Below, in pieces: positions 8,962 to 17,694 of a stretch of DNA of 32,623 bases. The notes under the pieces were generated by a model. It was not told where the DNA came from, did not search any database, and worked only from the letters and a program-made list of their open reading frames with translations. Every line of letters starts with the position of its first letter. The stretch's first letter is position 1. Origin of the DNA: an uncultured Flavobacteriales bacterium (GTDB lineage: Bacteria > Bacteroidota > Bacteroidia > Palsa-965); NCBI GenBank assembly GCA_903873905.1, contig CAIQQJ010000136.1, positions 1 through 32,623 of the forward strand. The letters are read 5' to 3'. Made by a program: the position numbers and the translations under genes.

Positions 8962-8982
8962 CGGGAGACTATTCATCTCCCG
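8962..8982 (-). terminator. Terminator of gene B, shared hairpin type
   Basis: CGGGAGA (8962-8968) and TCTCCCG (8976-8982) with the same TATTC loop core as behind A and C; the innermost pair is mismatched (C/A). A run of nine T follows on the minus strand. Confidence 0.8.
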
Positions 8983-9006
8983 CTTTTCATTTTCAATTAT
9001 TGAAAT

Positions 9007-11640
9007 TTATTTCTGTACAGAAATCTTTTGTGTTTTCTGTTCTCCATTTGCAATGATGTGCAAAAGATATAATCCTGAAGATTGTGTATCAAGACTGATC
9101 TGCTTTACAAATCCTGAATGAACGTTATTATCTACTGAAGAATAAACAACGCGTCCTTGCATATCCGTTACCTCCATTGCAAGATCACCAACGTTTGCAT
9201 CAACTGCAATGGTGAATGTTCCATTGTTCGGATTTGGAAAAATGCTTATTCCATTTGACAAGGTTTGATCAACAACACCTGTACATGCATTCACAGTAAT
9301 AACAACTGCTGCAATCGCGGAACATCCGTTTGCATCTGTGAAACTGTAGCTGGCAGTTTGTGCGCCAACTCCTGCGGTTGCAGGTGAGAAGCTTGATGCT
9401 GTTACACCAGGGCCGCTCCATGTTCCACCGGCAGGTGTTCCTGTCAATGAAATTGAGCCATCTGCCAAACATGCTGTCGTTGTTGTTGCCGTTCCTGTTA
9501 CAGTTGGAAGTGGATTTACAGTTACAGTGGTTGTTGCTGTATTAACACAAGCATTTGTATCTGTTCCTGTTACCATGTAAGTGATTGTTGCACTTGGCAC
9601 AAATGAAACGCCATCAACAACATTGTTATCCCATGCATAGGTTGTTGCTCCACCACCTGTCAATGTTACAGGTGAACCCGCACAAACTGCAGTGGCTGTT
9701 GAATTGGCAACAACAATTGGAAGTGGATTTACCGTTACTGTGGTTGTTGCTGTATTGATACATCCATTTGCATCAGTTCCTGTAACGACGTAAGTATTTG
9801 TTGCAACAGGCACAAAAGAAAGGCCGTCTGATACACTGTTGTCCCATGTATAGGAAACCACTCCGCCGCCTGAAAGTGTTACACTGCTACCTGCACAAAC
9901 TGCTGCTGCAGTACTATTGGCCGTAACCGTCGGAAGTGGATTCACTGTTACTGTTGTTGTTGCTGTATTGATGCAACTATTCGCACCGGTTCCTATTACT
10001 GTGTATGTCAATGTTGAAACTGGCACAAATGAAACCGCATTCGTTACGCCACCTGACCAAATGTAAGTTGATGCGCCACCGCCAGTGAGCGTTACGCTAT
10101 TTCCAGCGCAAACTGCGACTGCTGAAGAATTTGCCGTTACCATCGGAAGTGGATTCACTGTTACTGTGGTTGTTGCCGTATTGGTGCAACCTGCTGCACT
10201 TGTTCCTGTGACAGTGTATGTCAATGTTGAAACTGGAACAAATGAAACTGCGTTCGTTACGCCACCGGACCAAGCATACGTTGATGCTCCGCTTCCTGTA
10301 AGTGTTACACTAGTTCCTGTACAAACTGTGGCAGCTGTTGAATTGGCTACCACTGTTGGAATTGGATTCACTGTTACTGTTGTTGTTGCTGTATTGCTAC
10401 AACCTGCAGAAGTTCCAGTCACTGTGTAAGTTGCTGTTGAAACTGGAACAAATGAAACCGCATTTGTTATTCCACCTGACCAAGAATAAGTTGTTGCTCC
10501 ACTTCCTGTTAATGTCACACTGCTACCGGCACACACTGCAGCTGCTGTTGAATTGGCAACAACTGTTGGTGATGGATTAATGGTAAGTGAAAATGTAGTT
10601 GGTGAACTTGTGCCACATGAGAAAGTTGCTGTAACAGAAATATTTCCTGATGTGCTTCCTGCAGTGATATTAATTGCTGTTGTTCCTTGTCCTGAATTAA
10701 TTGTTGTGCCTGCTGGAACTGTCCATGTATAGGAAGTTGCACCAACCATGCTTGCAATGGAATAACTACCAGAAGCATTTGCACAAATTGTTGAACTGCC
10801 TGTAATGACTCCTGGATTGGGAATACCGCCAACCAAAGTAATTACTACCGAGCCATTGCCAGATTGGAATCCTTGTGTATGTGTTACTGCGGTAACTCCT
10901 ACAGCTGTGTAACTACTACCACCACCGCCAGAGGAATATGTGCCACCGCCACCGCCACCATACCATCCACCACCACCACCAGCACCACCATCGCCATTAT
11001 TACAATTTGGACTTGGTCCAGCTCCGTTTCCACCTACCCCAAAACTTCCACCAGGAACAGGAGTGAAAAAACAACAAGATGCAGTTGGTGTTGCTGCAGC
11101 TCCACCTGCTGATTGCGTTCCACCTGTAGCATAAGTTGCAAGGCAACTATTTCCAGTACTGGCAACATTACCGCCTAAAAGTCCACCTCCAACTCCTGCA
11201 TTACTTGAACTATTAATAGGATGACTTCCACCACCACCACCCGCAACAACCGCACGATTTGCGAGAGCTGTACTGTTCACTCTGATATCAGAAGCACCAC
11301 CACCACCTGCACCAGGATAACTCACTGAACATGTACCAGCAGTTCCTCCTCCATTAAATCCTCCAGCTGAATTACTTATTTCTGGGCCACCTTGTCCGCC
11401 CACATAAATATTTAAGACATCGCCAGGAGTGACAGGCATTGTACATTGAACACGACCACCGAAACCTCCTGTGCCACCACCTTGAGCGCCCTTTGCGTCA
11501 ACAGTAATTGAAGTAACACAAGTTGGAACAGTATAGGTTTGAACCCCACCAGTATAATTAAATGTCAGTGTTTGTGCAGAAAGTGAAATGCTTGCTCCTG
11601 CGAGAAAAAATGTAAAGGTTTTTTTGAAAAGTTTTTTCAT
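9007..11640 (-). CDS. Paralogue B: glycine-rich, Ig-like repeat T9SS surface protein
   Basis: An 877-residue paralogue of gene A, longer mainly because it has five instead of four standard Ig-like repeats. The signal peptide is MKKLFKKTFTFFLAGASISL plus SAQ. The glycine-rich domain (about 24-271) includes GGGGASDIR (112-120), GAGGGGGWYGGGGGG (219-233) and closes GNGSVVITL. The PKD-like domain is 272-358, the Ig-like repeats 359-712 (each with two Cys), the GTWSGPGV variant 713-785 and the T9SS domain 788-877 with FPNPNNG at 801. The last 90 residues are nearly identical to those of A and C. It is exported by Sec and should be sorted by T9SS to the cell surface. Its own promoter (11766-11797), leader hairpin (11700-11730) and terminator (8962-8982) mark it as a separate transcription unit. 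Confidence 0.9.
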   Translation of the reverse strand: MKKLFKKTFTFFLAGASISLSAQTLTFNYTGGVQTYTVPTCVTSITVDAKGAQGGGTGGFGGRVQCTMPVTPGDVLNIYVGGQGGPEISNSAGGFNGGGTAGTCSVSYPGAGGGGASDIRVNSTALANRAVVAGGGGGSHPINSSSNAGVGGGLLGGNVASTGNSCLATYATGGTQSAGGAAATPTASCCFFTPVPGGSFGVGGNGAGPSPNCNNGDGGAGGGGGWYGGGGGGTYSSGGGGSSYTAVGVTAVTHTQGFQSGNGSVVITLVGGIPNPGVITGSSTICANASGSYSIASMVGATSYTWTVPAGTTINSGQGTTAINITAGSTSGNISVTATFSCGTSSPTTFSLTINPSPTVVANSTAAAVCAGSSVTLTGSGATTYSWSGGITNAVSFVPVSTATYTVTGTSAGCSNTATTTVTVNPIPTVVANSTAATVCTGTSVTLTGSGASTYAWSGGVTNAVSFVPVSTLTYTVTGTSAAGCTNTATTTVTVNPLPMVTANSSAVAVCAGNSVTLTGGGASTYIWSGGVTNAVSFVPVSTLTYTVIGTGANSCINTATTTVTVNPLPTVTANSTAAAVCAGSSVTLSGGGVVSYTWDNSVSDGLSFVPVATNTYVVTGTDANGCINTATTTVTVNPLPIVVANSTATAVCAGSPVTLTGGGATTYAWDNNVVDGVSFVPSATITYMVTGTDTNACVNTATTTVTVNPLPTVTGTATTTTACLADGSISLTGTPAGGTWSGPGVTASSFSPATAGVGAQTASYSFTDANGCSAIAAVVITVNACTGVVDQTLSNGISIFPNPNNGTFTIAVDANVGDLAMEVTDMQGRVVYSSVDNNVHSGFVKQISLDTQSSGLYLLHIIANGEQKTQKISVQK
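9505..10566 (-). repeat. Five tandem Ig-like repeats in gene B
   Basis: Five units of 70-71 codons. The first three are of the SGG(V/I)TNAVSFVP type; the last two are of the DNSVSDGLSFVP and DNNVVDGVSFVP type. This is one unit more than in A, C and D, consistent with gain or loss of a whole repeat. Confidence 0.85.
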
Positions 11641-11699
11641 GTTTATTGTGTTTGGTTAAAAAAAATGACGGATAAATGCAAATGCCTGCAACAATAATA

Positions 11700-11730
11700 A
11701 CCTCACATCATGTGTAACACATGATGAGGT
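11700..11730 (-). promoter_or_regulatory. Hairpin in the leader of gene B
   Basis: A near-perfect inverted repeat: ACCTCA, two extra bases CA, TCATGTG (11700-11714), spacer TAA, CACATGATGAGGT (11718-11730). It lies 60 bases upstream of the start, between promoter and gene, in the same place as the unrelated hairpin of gene A. No T run follows. The rest of 11641-11935 holds the promoter and AT-rich sequence without a gene. Confidence 0.65.
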
Positions 11731-11765
11731 AAACAGTGGTTAATAAAATAGGGGTATTTGCTATG

Positions 11766-11797
11766 CTAATGTAAAGCAAAAAAGAGTATTGAACAAA
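11766..11797 (-). promoter_or_regulatory. Promoter of gene B (Bacteroidota type)
   Basis: On the minus strand, TTTG (11794-11797, within GGATTTG) and TACATTAG (11766-11773), 20 bases apart. About 30 bases here are strongly conserved with the region upstream of gene A, although the surrounding leaders have diverged. The predicted leader is about 120 bases. Confidence 0.65.
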
Positions 11798-11935
11798 TCC
11801 AAGCTGCAACAATCGAGTTGAAAAATTTATAAAGCAAAAAATCAAATAGTTTTTTCCCTTTTTTGATAGTAGGTCTAGAGCATAATTTGAGAATATTATT
11901 TCTGTGTTAAATTTTATCTTGATACTTATAAGTAA

Positions 11936-11966
11936 AAAAGCGGGAGATTATTCATCTCCCGCTTTT
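11936..11966. terminator. Terminator of gene C, shared hairpin type
   Basis: A 13-bp perfect stem, AAAAGCGGGAGAT (11936-11948) with ATCTCCCGCTTTT (11954-11966), loop TATTC. It is the longest form of the hairpin found behind A, B and C. Confidence 0.85.
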
Positions 11967-11985
11967 CATTTCTACTTATTGAAAT

Positions 11986-14579
11986 TTATTTCTGTACAGA
12001 AATCTTTTGTGTTTTCTGTTCTCCATTTGCAATGATGTGCAAAAGATACAATCCTGATGCTTGTGTGTCAAGACTGATTTGTTTTACAAATCCTGAGTGA
12101 ACGTTATTCTCCAATGAAGAATAAACAACTCTTCCTTGCATATCCGTTACTACAAGAGTAAGATCACCAAGGTTTGCATCAACTGCAATGGTGAATGTTC
12201 CATTGTTCGGATTTGGAAAAACGTTGATTCCATTTGACAAGGTTTGATCAACAACACCTGTACATATGTTCACAGTAATTACAACTGTGGCAACTCCAGT
12301 GCAACCGTTTGCATCTGTGAAACTGTAGCTGGTTGTTTGTGCTCCAACTCCTGCAGTTGCAGGTGAGAAGGATGATGCTGTTACACCAGGGCCGCTCCAT
12401 GTTCCACCGGCAGGTGTTCCTGTCAATGCAATTGATGCGTCTGATAAACATGCTGTGTTTGTGGTAGCGGTTCCTGTTACAGTTGGGTTTGTATTGATAG
12501 TTACCGTTACTGTATCCGCACCAAAACATCCACTTGCATTTGTCACAGCTACAAAATAGGTTCCTGTTGTTGACACTGAAAGTGTTTGAGCTGTTGTTGC
12601 ATTACTCCACAAGTAAGTTGATCCAACATTTCCTGCATCAAGGATAACCGTACCACCACATTGTGTTACGTTTTGTCCAAGACTTACAATTGGATTTGAA
12701 TTGACAGTAACTGTAGTTGTAGCTGTGTTCGCACAACCATTCGCATCTGTTCCTGTAACCGTGTAGGTAATTGTGGAATTAGGCACGAAAGAAACTCCAT
12801 CCATTACACTATTGGTCCAAGAATAAACAAGTCCGCCACCACCATTAAGTGTTACGCTTCCGCCAGCACAAACTGCAGCAGCTGTGCTGTTGGCAGTGAT
12901 TGTTGGAATTGGATTTACTGTTACTGTTGTCGTTGCTGTATTTGTACAACCATTAGCATCTGTTCCTGTGACAGTATATGTCAATGTTGAAACTGGAATA
13001 AATGAAACTGCATTCGTTACTCCGCCTGACCATATATAAGTTGAAGCCCCGCTTCCTGTAAGTGTAACACTTGCTCCTACACAAACTGCTGCTGCCGTTG
13101 TGTTGGCCGCAATTGTTGGAAGTGGATTTACTGTTACTGTTGTTGTTGCTGTATTGCTGCAACCTGCAGAAGTTCCAGTTACCGTGTAAGTCAATGTTGA
13201 CACAGGAACAAATGAAACTGCATTTGTTACACCACCAGACCATGCATAAGTTGAAGCACCACCACCTGTAAGTGTTACGCTTGTTCCTGCACAAACTGAA
13301 GCTGCGGTACTGTTGGCAGTAACTGTCGGAATAGGATTCACTGTTACTGTTGTTGTTGCTGTATTGCTGCAACCTGCAGAAGTTCCTGTTACTGTGTAAG
13401 TCAATGTTGACATAGGAACAAAAGCAACTGCATTGGTAACACCACCAGACCAAGTATAAGTTGTTGCGCCACTTCCAGATAATGTAACACTGCTACCAGC
13501 ACACACTGCAGCTGCTGTTGAATTGGCAACAACTGTTGGTGCTGGATTAATGGTAAGTGAAAATGTTGTTGGTGAACTGGTGCCACATGGGAATGTTGCA
13601 GTAACAGAAATATTTCCAGAAGTACTTCCTGCTGTGATATTGATTGCTGTTGTTCCTTGTCCTGAATTAATTGTTGTACCTGCTGGAACTGTCCATGTAT
13701 AGGAAGTTGCGCCAGGCATACTAACTATTGAATAATTTCCTGAAGCATTTGCACAAAGTGCTGCGGAACCTGTTATTGCTCCTGGATTTGAAATACCAGA
13801 AACAGGAGTGATTACTACTTGACCATTACCTGTATGAATTCCTGCCGTAGTTGCGGTTGCTGTGCTTCCTGGAAAAGAGATGTAACAAGAACCTCCAGCA
13901 CCAGCAGAAACATATCCACCACCACCACCATAATAACGCCACCGCCACCGCCACCAATGCAATATCCACTGAGAGGTCCAGCATCACCTCCCAAACCTAG
14001 GCTCCCTGCTCCTGCAGAGCTAGGACTGTAAAAACCACCTGCTCCACCAGCTGATTGGGTTCCACCAAATCCCTGTGTGCCACCGATCCAACTTGCTGCT
14101 CCATCGCTTCCTGTCAAGCCACCACCTGCTCCACCTGCTCCGCTTGTCCATCCTTGTCCACCACCACCTCCAGCAACTATGATTCTATTTGAAATGCTAA
14201 CAGAAGTTCGAACATCAGATGCTCCACCTCCACCCCATCCGTCATTTGTACCGCCTCCACATGGAAGTGCATTTACGGCGCCGCCTCCGTTATAACCTCC
14301 ACTGCCAGCACCTGGTCGTGTTGTGGGTTGTCCTCCAACATAAATATAAAGCGTAGAACCACTAATGACAGGAATTGTTGCTGTTGCGCTTCCACCAAGA
14401 CCTCCAACAGGTCCACCTCCTTGAGCGCCATAAGCGTTAATGGTTACAGATGTAACACAAACAGGCACAACATAAGTTTGAACTCCTCCTGTGAAATTGA
14501 AAGTTGTTGGTTGTGCACAAAGTGAAATGCTCACTCCTGCAAGGAAAAGCGAAAAAATGTTTTTGTAGATTTTCTTCAT
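11986..14579 (-). pseudogene. Paralogue C: same family, broken by a one-base deletion
   Basis: The family architecture is complete but split over two frames. From 14579 the first frame gives signal peptide MKKIYKNIFSLFLAGVSISL plus CAQ and about 210 residues of glycine-rich domain (GGGGASDVR, GYCIGGGGGG), then leaves frame at about 13937 and stops at 13815. The other frame continues YYGGGGGYVSAGAGG, GNGQVVITP, the PKD-like domain, four Ig-like repeats, a LGQNVTQCGG-type variant, the GTWSGPGV variant and the T9SS domain, ending at 11986. Loss of one G from GGCGGTTATTAT (plus strand: TAATAACGCC where TAATAACCGCC is expected at 13931-13940) explains the shift exactly. The restored protein would be about 863 residues. 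It may be a pseudogene, a phase-variable state or a sequencing error in a repetitive stretch; the intact sequence on both sides suggests a very recent event or an error. Confidence 0.85.
12691..13536 (-). repeat. Four tandem Ig-like repeats in gene C
   Basis: Units of 70, 70, 71 and 71 codons. The first three are of the SGGVTNAV(S/A)F type, the last of the TNSVMDGVSFVP type. The fourth unit and the LGQN variant after it closely match the corresponding part of gene D. Confidence 0.85.
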
Positions 14580-14609
14580 GATATTGTGTTTTAGTGCGCG
14601 TTGAATTGT

Positions 14610-14617
14610 CTAATGTA
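14610..14617 (-). promoter_or_regulatory. Promoter -7 element of gene C
   Basis: TACATTAG on the minus strand, identical to the -7 element of A and B, within ATTTACATTAG. No clear TTTG lies 19-21 bases upstream, so the promoter may be weaker. The leader would be only about 25 bases, with no hairpin, unlike A and B. Confidence 0.5.
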
Positions 14618-14691
14618 AATGAAAATTATCAAGAATAAGGTTGGCGTCGCAATTAAAAAAGGTATTTAAAAAAATTAATAATTATAAAAAG

Positions 14692-14723
14692 AAAGTCCCC
14701 AGTCAAAAATGACTGAGGACTTT
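14692..14723. terminator. Terminator of gene D
   Basis: AAAGTCC (14692-14698) pairs with GGACTTT (14717-14723) and AGTCA (14701-14705) with TGACT (14710-14714) around an AAAA loop, with a two-base internal mismatch. It differs in sequence from the hairpin shared by A-C. Confidence 0.75.
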
Positions 14724-14744
14724 AATTAACGGGTATGTTGAAAT

Positions 14745-17396
14745 TTATTTCTGCACAGCGATTTTAAAAATTTGTTGTTCCGAACTTGTTGTTAAACGAA
14801 GCATGTAAATTCCATTGGAAACACTTTCCAAAGAAATCGATTTTGTGAATCCTGCATTTACATTATTCTCCAATGAAGAATAAACTAATCGTCCTTGCAT
14901 ATCAACCATTTCAATTTTCACATTGCCAAGACTAGCATTCACTGAAATTGTGAATGTTCCTGCGTTAGGATTTGGAAATACATTGACACCATTTGCAAGT
15001 GATGTTTCAGTCACACCAGTGCAAGCATTAACCTGAATATTAACGTTTGCTGTACCAGCACAATTATTTAAATCTGTAAAAGTGTAAATAAGCGTTTGTG
15101 CGCCAACGCCTGCTCCAATTGGACTGAAGTTAGAACCTGTAACACCTAATCCACTCCATACTCCTCCAATTGGTGTTCCTGTCAATGCAACCGAAGCATC
15201 ATCAACACAGACAACTGAACTTGCAGAAGTTCCTGTTACGGTAGGAAGCACATGGATAGTTATTGTTGTTGTGTCTTCGCCAATGCAACCATTTCCATCG
15301 GTTACATTAACAAAATAAGTTCCAGTTGAATTGACAGTTAAAGTTTGATTGTTACTTGCATCACTCCACAAGTAAGTTGACCCAACATTTCCAGCATCAA
15401 GAATGACTATCCCTCCACATTGAGTTATGTTTTGTCCAAGATTTACAATTGGATTTGAATTAACGGTAACTGTTGTTGTTGCTGTATTAGAACAACCATT
15501 CGCATCTGTTCCTGTAACCGTGTAGGTAATTGTGGAATTTGGTACGAAAGAAACTCCATCCATTACACTATTTGTCCAAGAATAAACACTTGCACCGACA
15601 CCAGTAAGTGTTACGCTATTTCCCAAACAAACTAAAGCTGCCGTACTGTTAATGGTTACGATTGGAAGAGCATTAACAGTTATTGTTGTTGTTGCAGTAT
15701 TGACACAACCACTTGCATCAGTTCCTGTAACCATGTAAGTTGTTGTTGCAGTAGGGGCAAAAGAAACACCATCTGTTACACTGTTATCCCATATATAGGA
15801 AATGGCTCCTCCACCAGTAAGTGTTACACTATTTCCCAAACAAACTGCAGCAGCTGTAGTATTGGCAACTACTGTAGGAATTGGATTGACCGTTACTGTT
15901 GTTGTTGCTGTGTTAGTACAACCTGCGCCACTTGTTCCAGTAACTGTATAAGTCAAAGTAGAAACCGGCACAAAAGAAACTGCATTTGTTACACCACCAG
16001 ACCATGAATAAGTTGTTGCTCCACTTCCTGTAAGTGTTACACTGCTGCCACTACAAACAATTGCTGATGATGAATTGGCTACTACTGTTGGTATTGGATT
16101 GACAGTGACTGTAGTTGTTGCTGTATTGGTACATCCAGTAGCACCTGTTCCTGTAACAGTATAAGTCAAGGTTGAGACTGGTACAAAAGCAACGGCATTC
16201 GTTACACCGCCAGACCAAGCGTAGGTTGAAGCTCCACTTCCTGTTAATGTCACACTATTTCCTGCACATACTGCTGCTGCTGTTGAATTGGCAACCACTG
16301 TTGGAGCTGAATTAATAGAGAGGGCAAATGTTGTTGGTGTGCTTGTACCGCAAGGAAAAGTTGCACTAACTGTAATGTTTCCCGCTGTACTTCCTGCTGT
16401 GATATTAATTGCAGTTGTGCCTTGACCAGAATTAATGGTAGATCCGGCAGGAACTGTCCAGGTATATGAAGTTGCACCAAGCAAACTGGAAATTGAATAA
16501 CTACCAGAAGCATTTGCACAAATTGTTGCGTTTCCTGTTATTGCACCAGGGGCTTGAATACCGTTATTCGGTGTGATTATTACAACACCATCTCCACTTT
16601 TGAATCCTGCTGTATTTACAACACCTGTAGCTGAAACAACCGTGTAATTGCTTCCACCACCACCAGCACCTAATCCGCCGCCGCCGCCGCCATAATATCC
16701 GCCGCCGCCGCCGCCGCCGCCTGTAGGGCCGCCACAACTTGTTGAATTGCTATTCCCGCCTTGACCAAACACACCTGCTTGCGCATCGCAATTACATCCC
16801 CAATCTCCTTTTACACCGCCTGCAGATTGTGTTCCTCCTTGCCCACTTGGATTGCAGCTGCAAATTGATCCTGGCTGTCCAGGATTTGCAACTAAACCAC
16901 CACCGTGTCCACCATCTAAACCATTGCAAGTACATCCATCGGAGCCACCGCCGCCACCACCACCAGCAACAACAATTCTATCGGTCAGAGCATTTCCATT
17001 CAATCGAATATCCGATGCACCACCTCCTCCACCACCACCATAATAAGTATAGTTGGATTCCATCATACCGATTCCGCCACCATTGAATCCACCAGCTGCA
17101 GATGTATTATTATCAGGCGCACCAGCACCTCCAACATAAATGTTTATGACATCACCGGGCGTCACAGTTATTGTAGCTTGAGTTCTTCCACCTAATCCAG
17201 GTAGCCCTTGATAACCACCGCATCCAAGTGCACCAAGGCCACCTTGCGCTCCCTGAACATCCACAGTTAATGAAGTAACACATGGGGGAACAGTATAAGT
17301 TTGAACGCCGCCCGTGTAATTTAATGTCAAGGATTGTGCATCTGCAATTTGATATTGCATGAAAGACAATCCTACTAATAGAGTAAGTTTTTTCAT
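14745..17396 (-). CDS. Paralogue D: glycine-rich, Ig-like repeat T9SS surface protein
   Basis: An 883-residue member of the family, the most diverged of the four. The start is set at 17396, where MKKLTLLVGLSFMQYQIADA gives a signal peptide; an ATG 27 bases upstream would add a polar extension. The glycine-rich domain (about 22-278) has GGGGGGASDIR (121-131), a Cys-rich insert absent from A and B (CTCN, CSCN and CNCD near 155-204) and long Gly runs (225-249). PKD-like 279-365, Ig-like repeats 366-649, a LGQNITQCGG variant, a GVWSGLGV variant and a T9SS domain with FPNPNAG follow. The final 90 residues (TETSLANGVNVFPNPNAG) differ clearly from those of A-C, suggesting D is the older branch. It is divergent from the PKD cargo gene at 17695, with its own promoter (17443-17474) and terminator. 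Confidence 0.9.
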   Translation of the reverse strand: MKKLTLLVGLSFMQYQIADAQSLTLNYTGGVQTYTVPPCVTSLTVDVQGAQGGLGALGCGGYQGLPGLGGRTQATITVTPGDVINIYVGGAGAPDNNTSAAGGFNGGGIGMMESNYTYYGGGGGGGASDIRLNGNALTDRIVVAGGGGGGGSDGCTCNGLDGGHGGGLVANPGQPGSICSCNPSGQGGTQSAGGVKGDWGCNCDAQAGVFGQGGNSNSTSCGGPTGGGGGGGGYYGGGGGGLGAGGGGSNYTVVSATGVVNTAGFKSGDGVVIITPNNGIQAPGAITGNATICANASGSYSISSLLGATSYTWTVPAGSTINSGQGTTAINITAGSTAGNITVSATFPCGTSTPTTFALSINSAPTVVANSTAAAVCAGNSVTLTGSGASTYAWSGGVTNAVAFVPVSTLTYTVTGTGATGCTNTATTTVTVNPIPTVVANSSSAIVCSGSSVTLTGSGATTYSWSGGVTNAVSFVPVSTLTYTVTGTSGAGCTNTATTTVTVNPIPTVVANTTAAAVCLGNSVTLTGGGAISYIWDNSVTDGVSFAPTATTTYMVTGTDASGCVNTATTTITVNALPIVTINSTAALVCLGNSVTLTGVGASVYSWTNSVMDGVSFVPNSTITYTVTGTDANGCSNTATTTVTVNSNPIVNLGQNITQCGGIVILDAGNVGSTYLWSDASNNQTLTVNSTGTYFVNVTDGNGCIGEDTTTITIHVLPTVTGTSASSVVCVDDASVALTGTPIGGVWSGLGVTGSNFSPIGAGVGAQTLIYTFTDLNNCAGTANVNIQVNACTGVTETSLANGVNVFPNPNAGTFTISVNASLGNVKIEMVDMQGRLVYSSLENNVNAGFTKSISLESVSNGIYMLRLTTSSEQQIFKIAVQK
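15450..16301 (-). repeat. Four tandem 213-bp Ig-like repeats in gene D
   Basis: Four units of 71 codons. The first two are of the SGGVTNAV type; the third is DNSVTDGVSFAP and the fourth TNSVMDGVSFVP. Confidence 0.85.
16675..16721 (-). repeat. CCG trinucleotide runs coding for polyglycine
   Basis: Five CCG units plus CC (16675-16691) and seven CCG units plus CC (16699-16721), separated by a short ATAATAT spacer coding for YY. On the coding strand these are GGC codons in gene D. Slippage by whole units would change glycine number without breaking the frame. Confidence 0.85.
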
Positions 17397-17442
17397 TTTT
17401 TCGGGAATAGGGTTTAAGAGCAAATATTTGTGTATGCTGATG

Positions 17443-17474
17443 CAAGAATACCGCTAAGCCTTATATTTTCCAAA
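17443..17474 (-). promoter_or_regulatory. Promoter of gene D (Bacteroidota type)
   Basis: On the minus strand, TTTG (17471-17474) and TATTCTTG (17443-17450) exactly 20 bases apart; the second is one mismatch from TAnnTTTG. The predicted leader is about 40 bases. Confidence 0.6.
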
Positions 17475-17480
17475 TAGAAA

Positions 17481-17494
17481 ATGACCTCGGTCAT
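17481..17494. promoter_or_regulatory. Inverted repeat, possible operator
   Basis: ATGACC, TC, GGTCAT: a 6-bp inverted repeat with a two-base centre, immediately upstream of the gene D promoter in the divergent region with the gene at 17695. The loop is too short for a hairpin, so a dimeric regulator site is more plausible, but it could be chance. Confidence 0.35.
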
Positions 17495-17694
17495 ATTTTT
17501 TAAGTTTTGCAAATCCATTCCAGACTACTTATTAACTTATTTAAACCGCGATTTTGTTGCACCAAATCTCCTATAAGACCTATAAACATTAACAACCCGA
17601 GGAAATCAACAATAGGTTATTAACAACTATACTTTAGCCTAATCTAAGCGTGAAGGAGGGTGAACTAGTTTTACTGAAGAAACTCCACCCAAGC

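Noticed and set aside
6758-16301. Regular repeats considered as a CRISPR array
   Set aside because: The roughly 213-bp units are in-frame protein repeats inside long genes, without spacers.
6260-17396. SprB-like gliding adhesins
   Set aside because: The proteins are far shorter than SprB and their C-terminal domains look like type A, not the type B domain of SprB; no gliding genes are adjacent.
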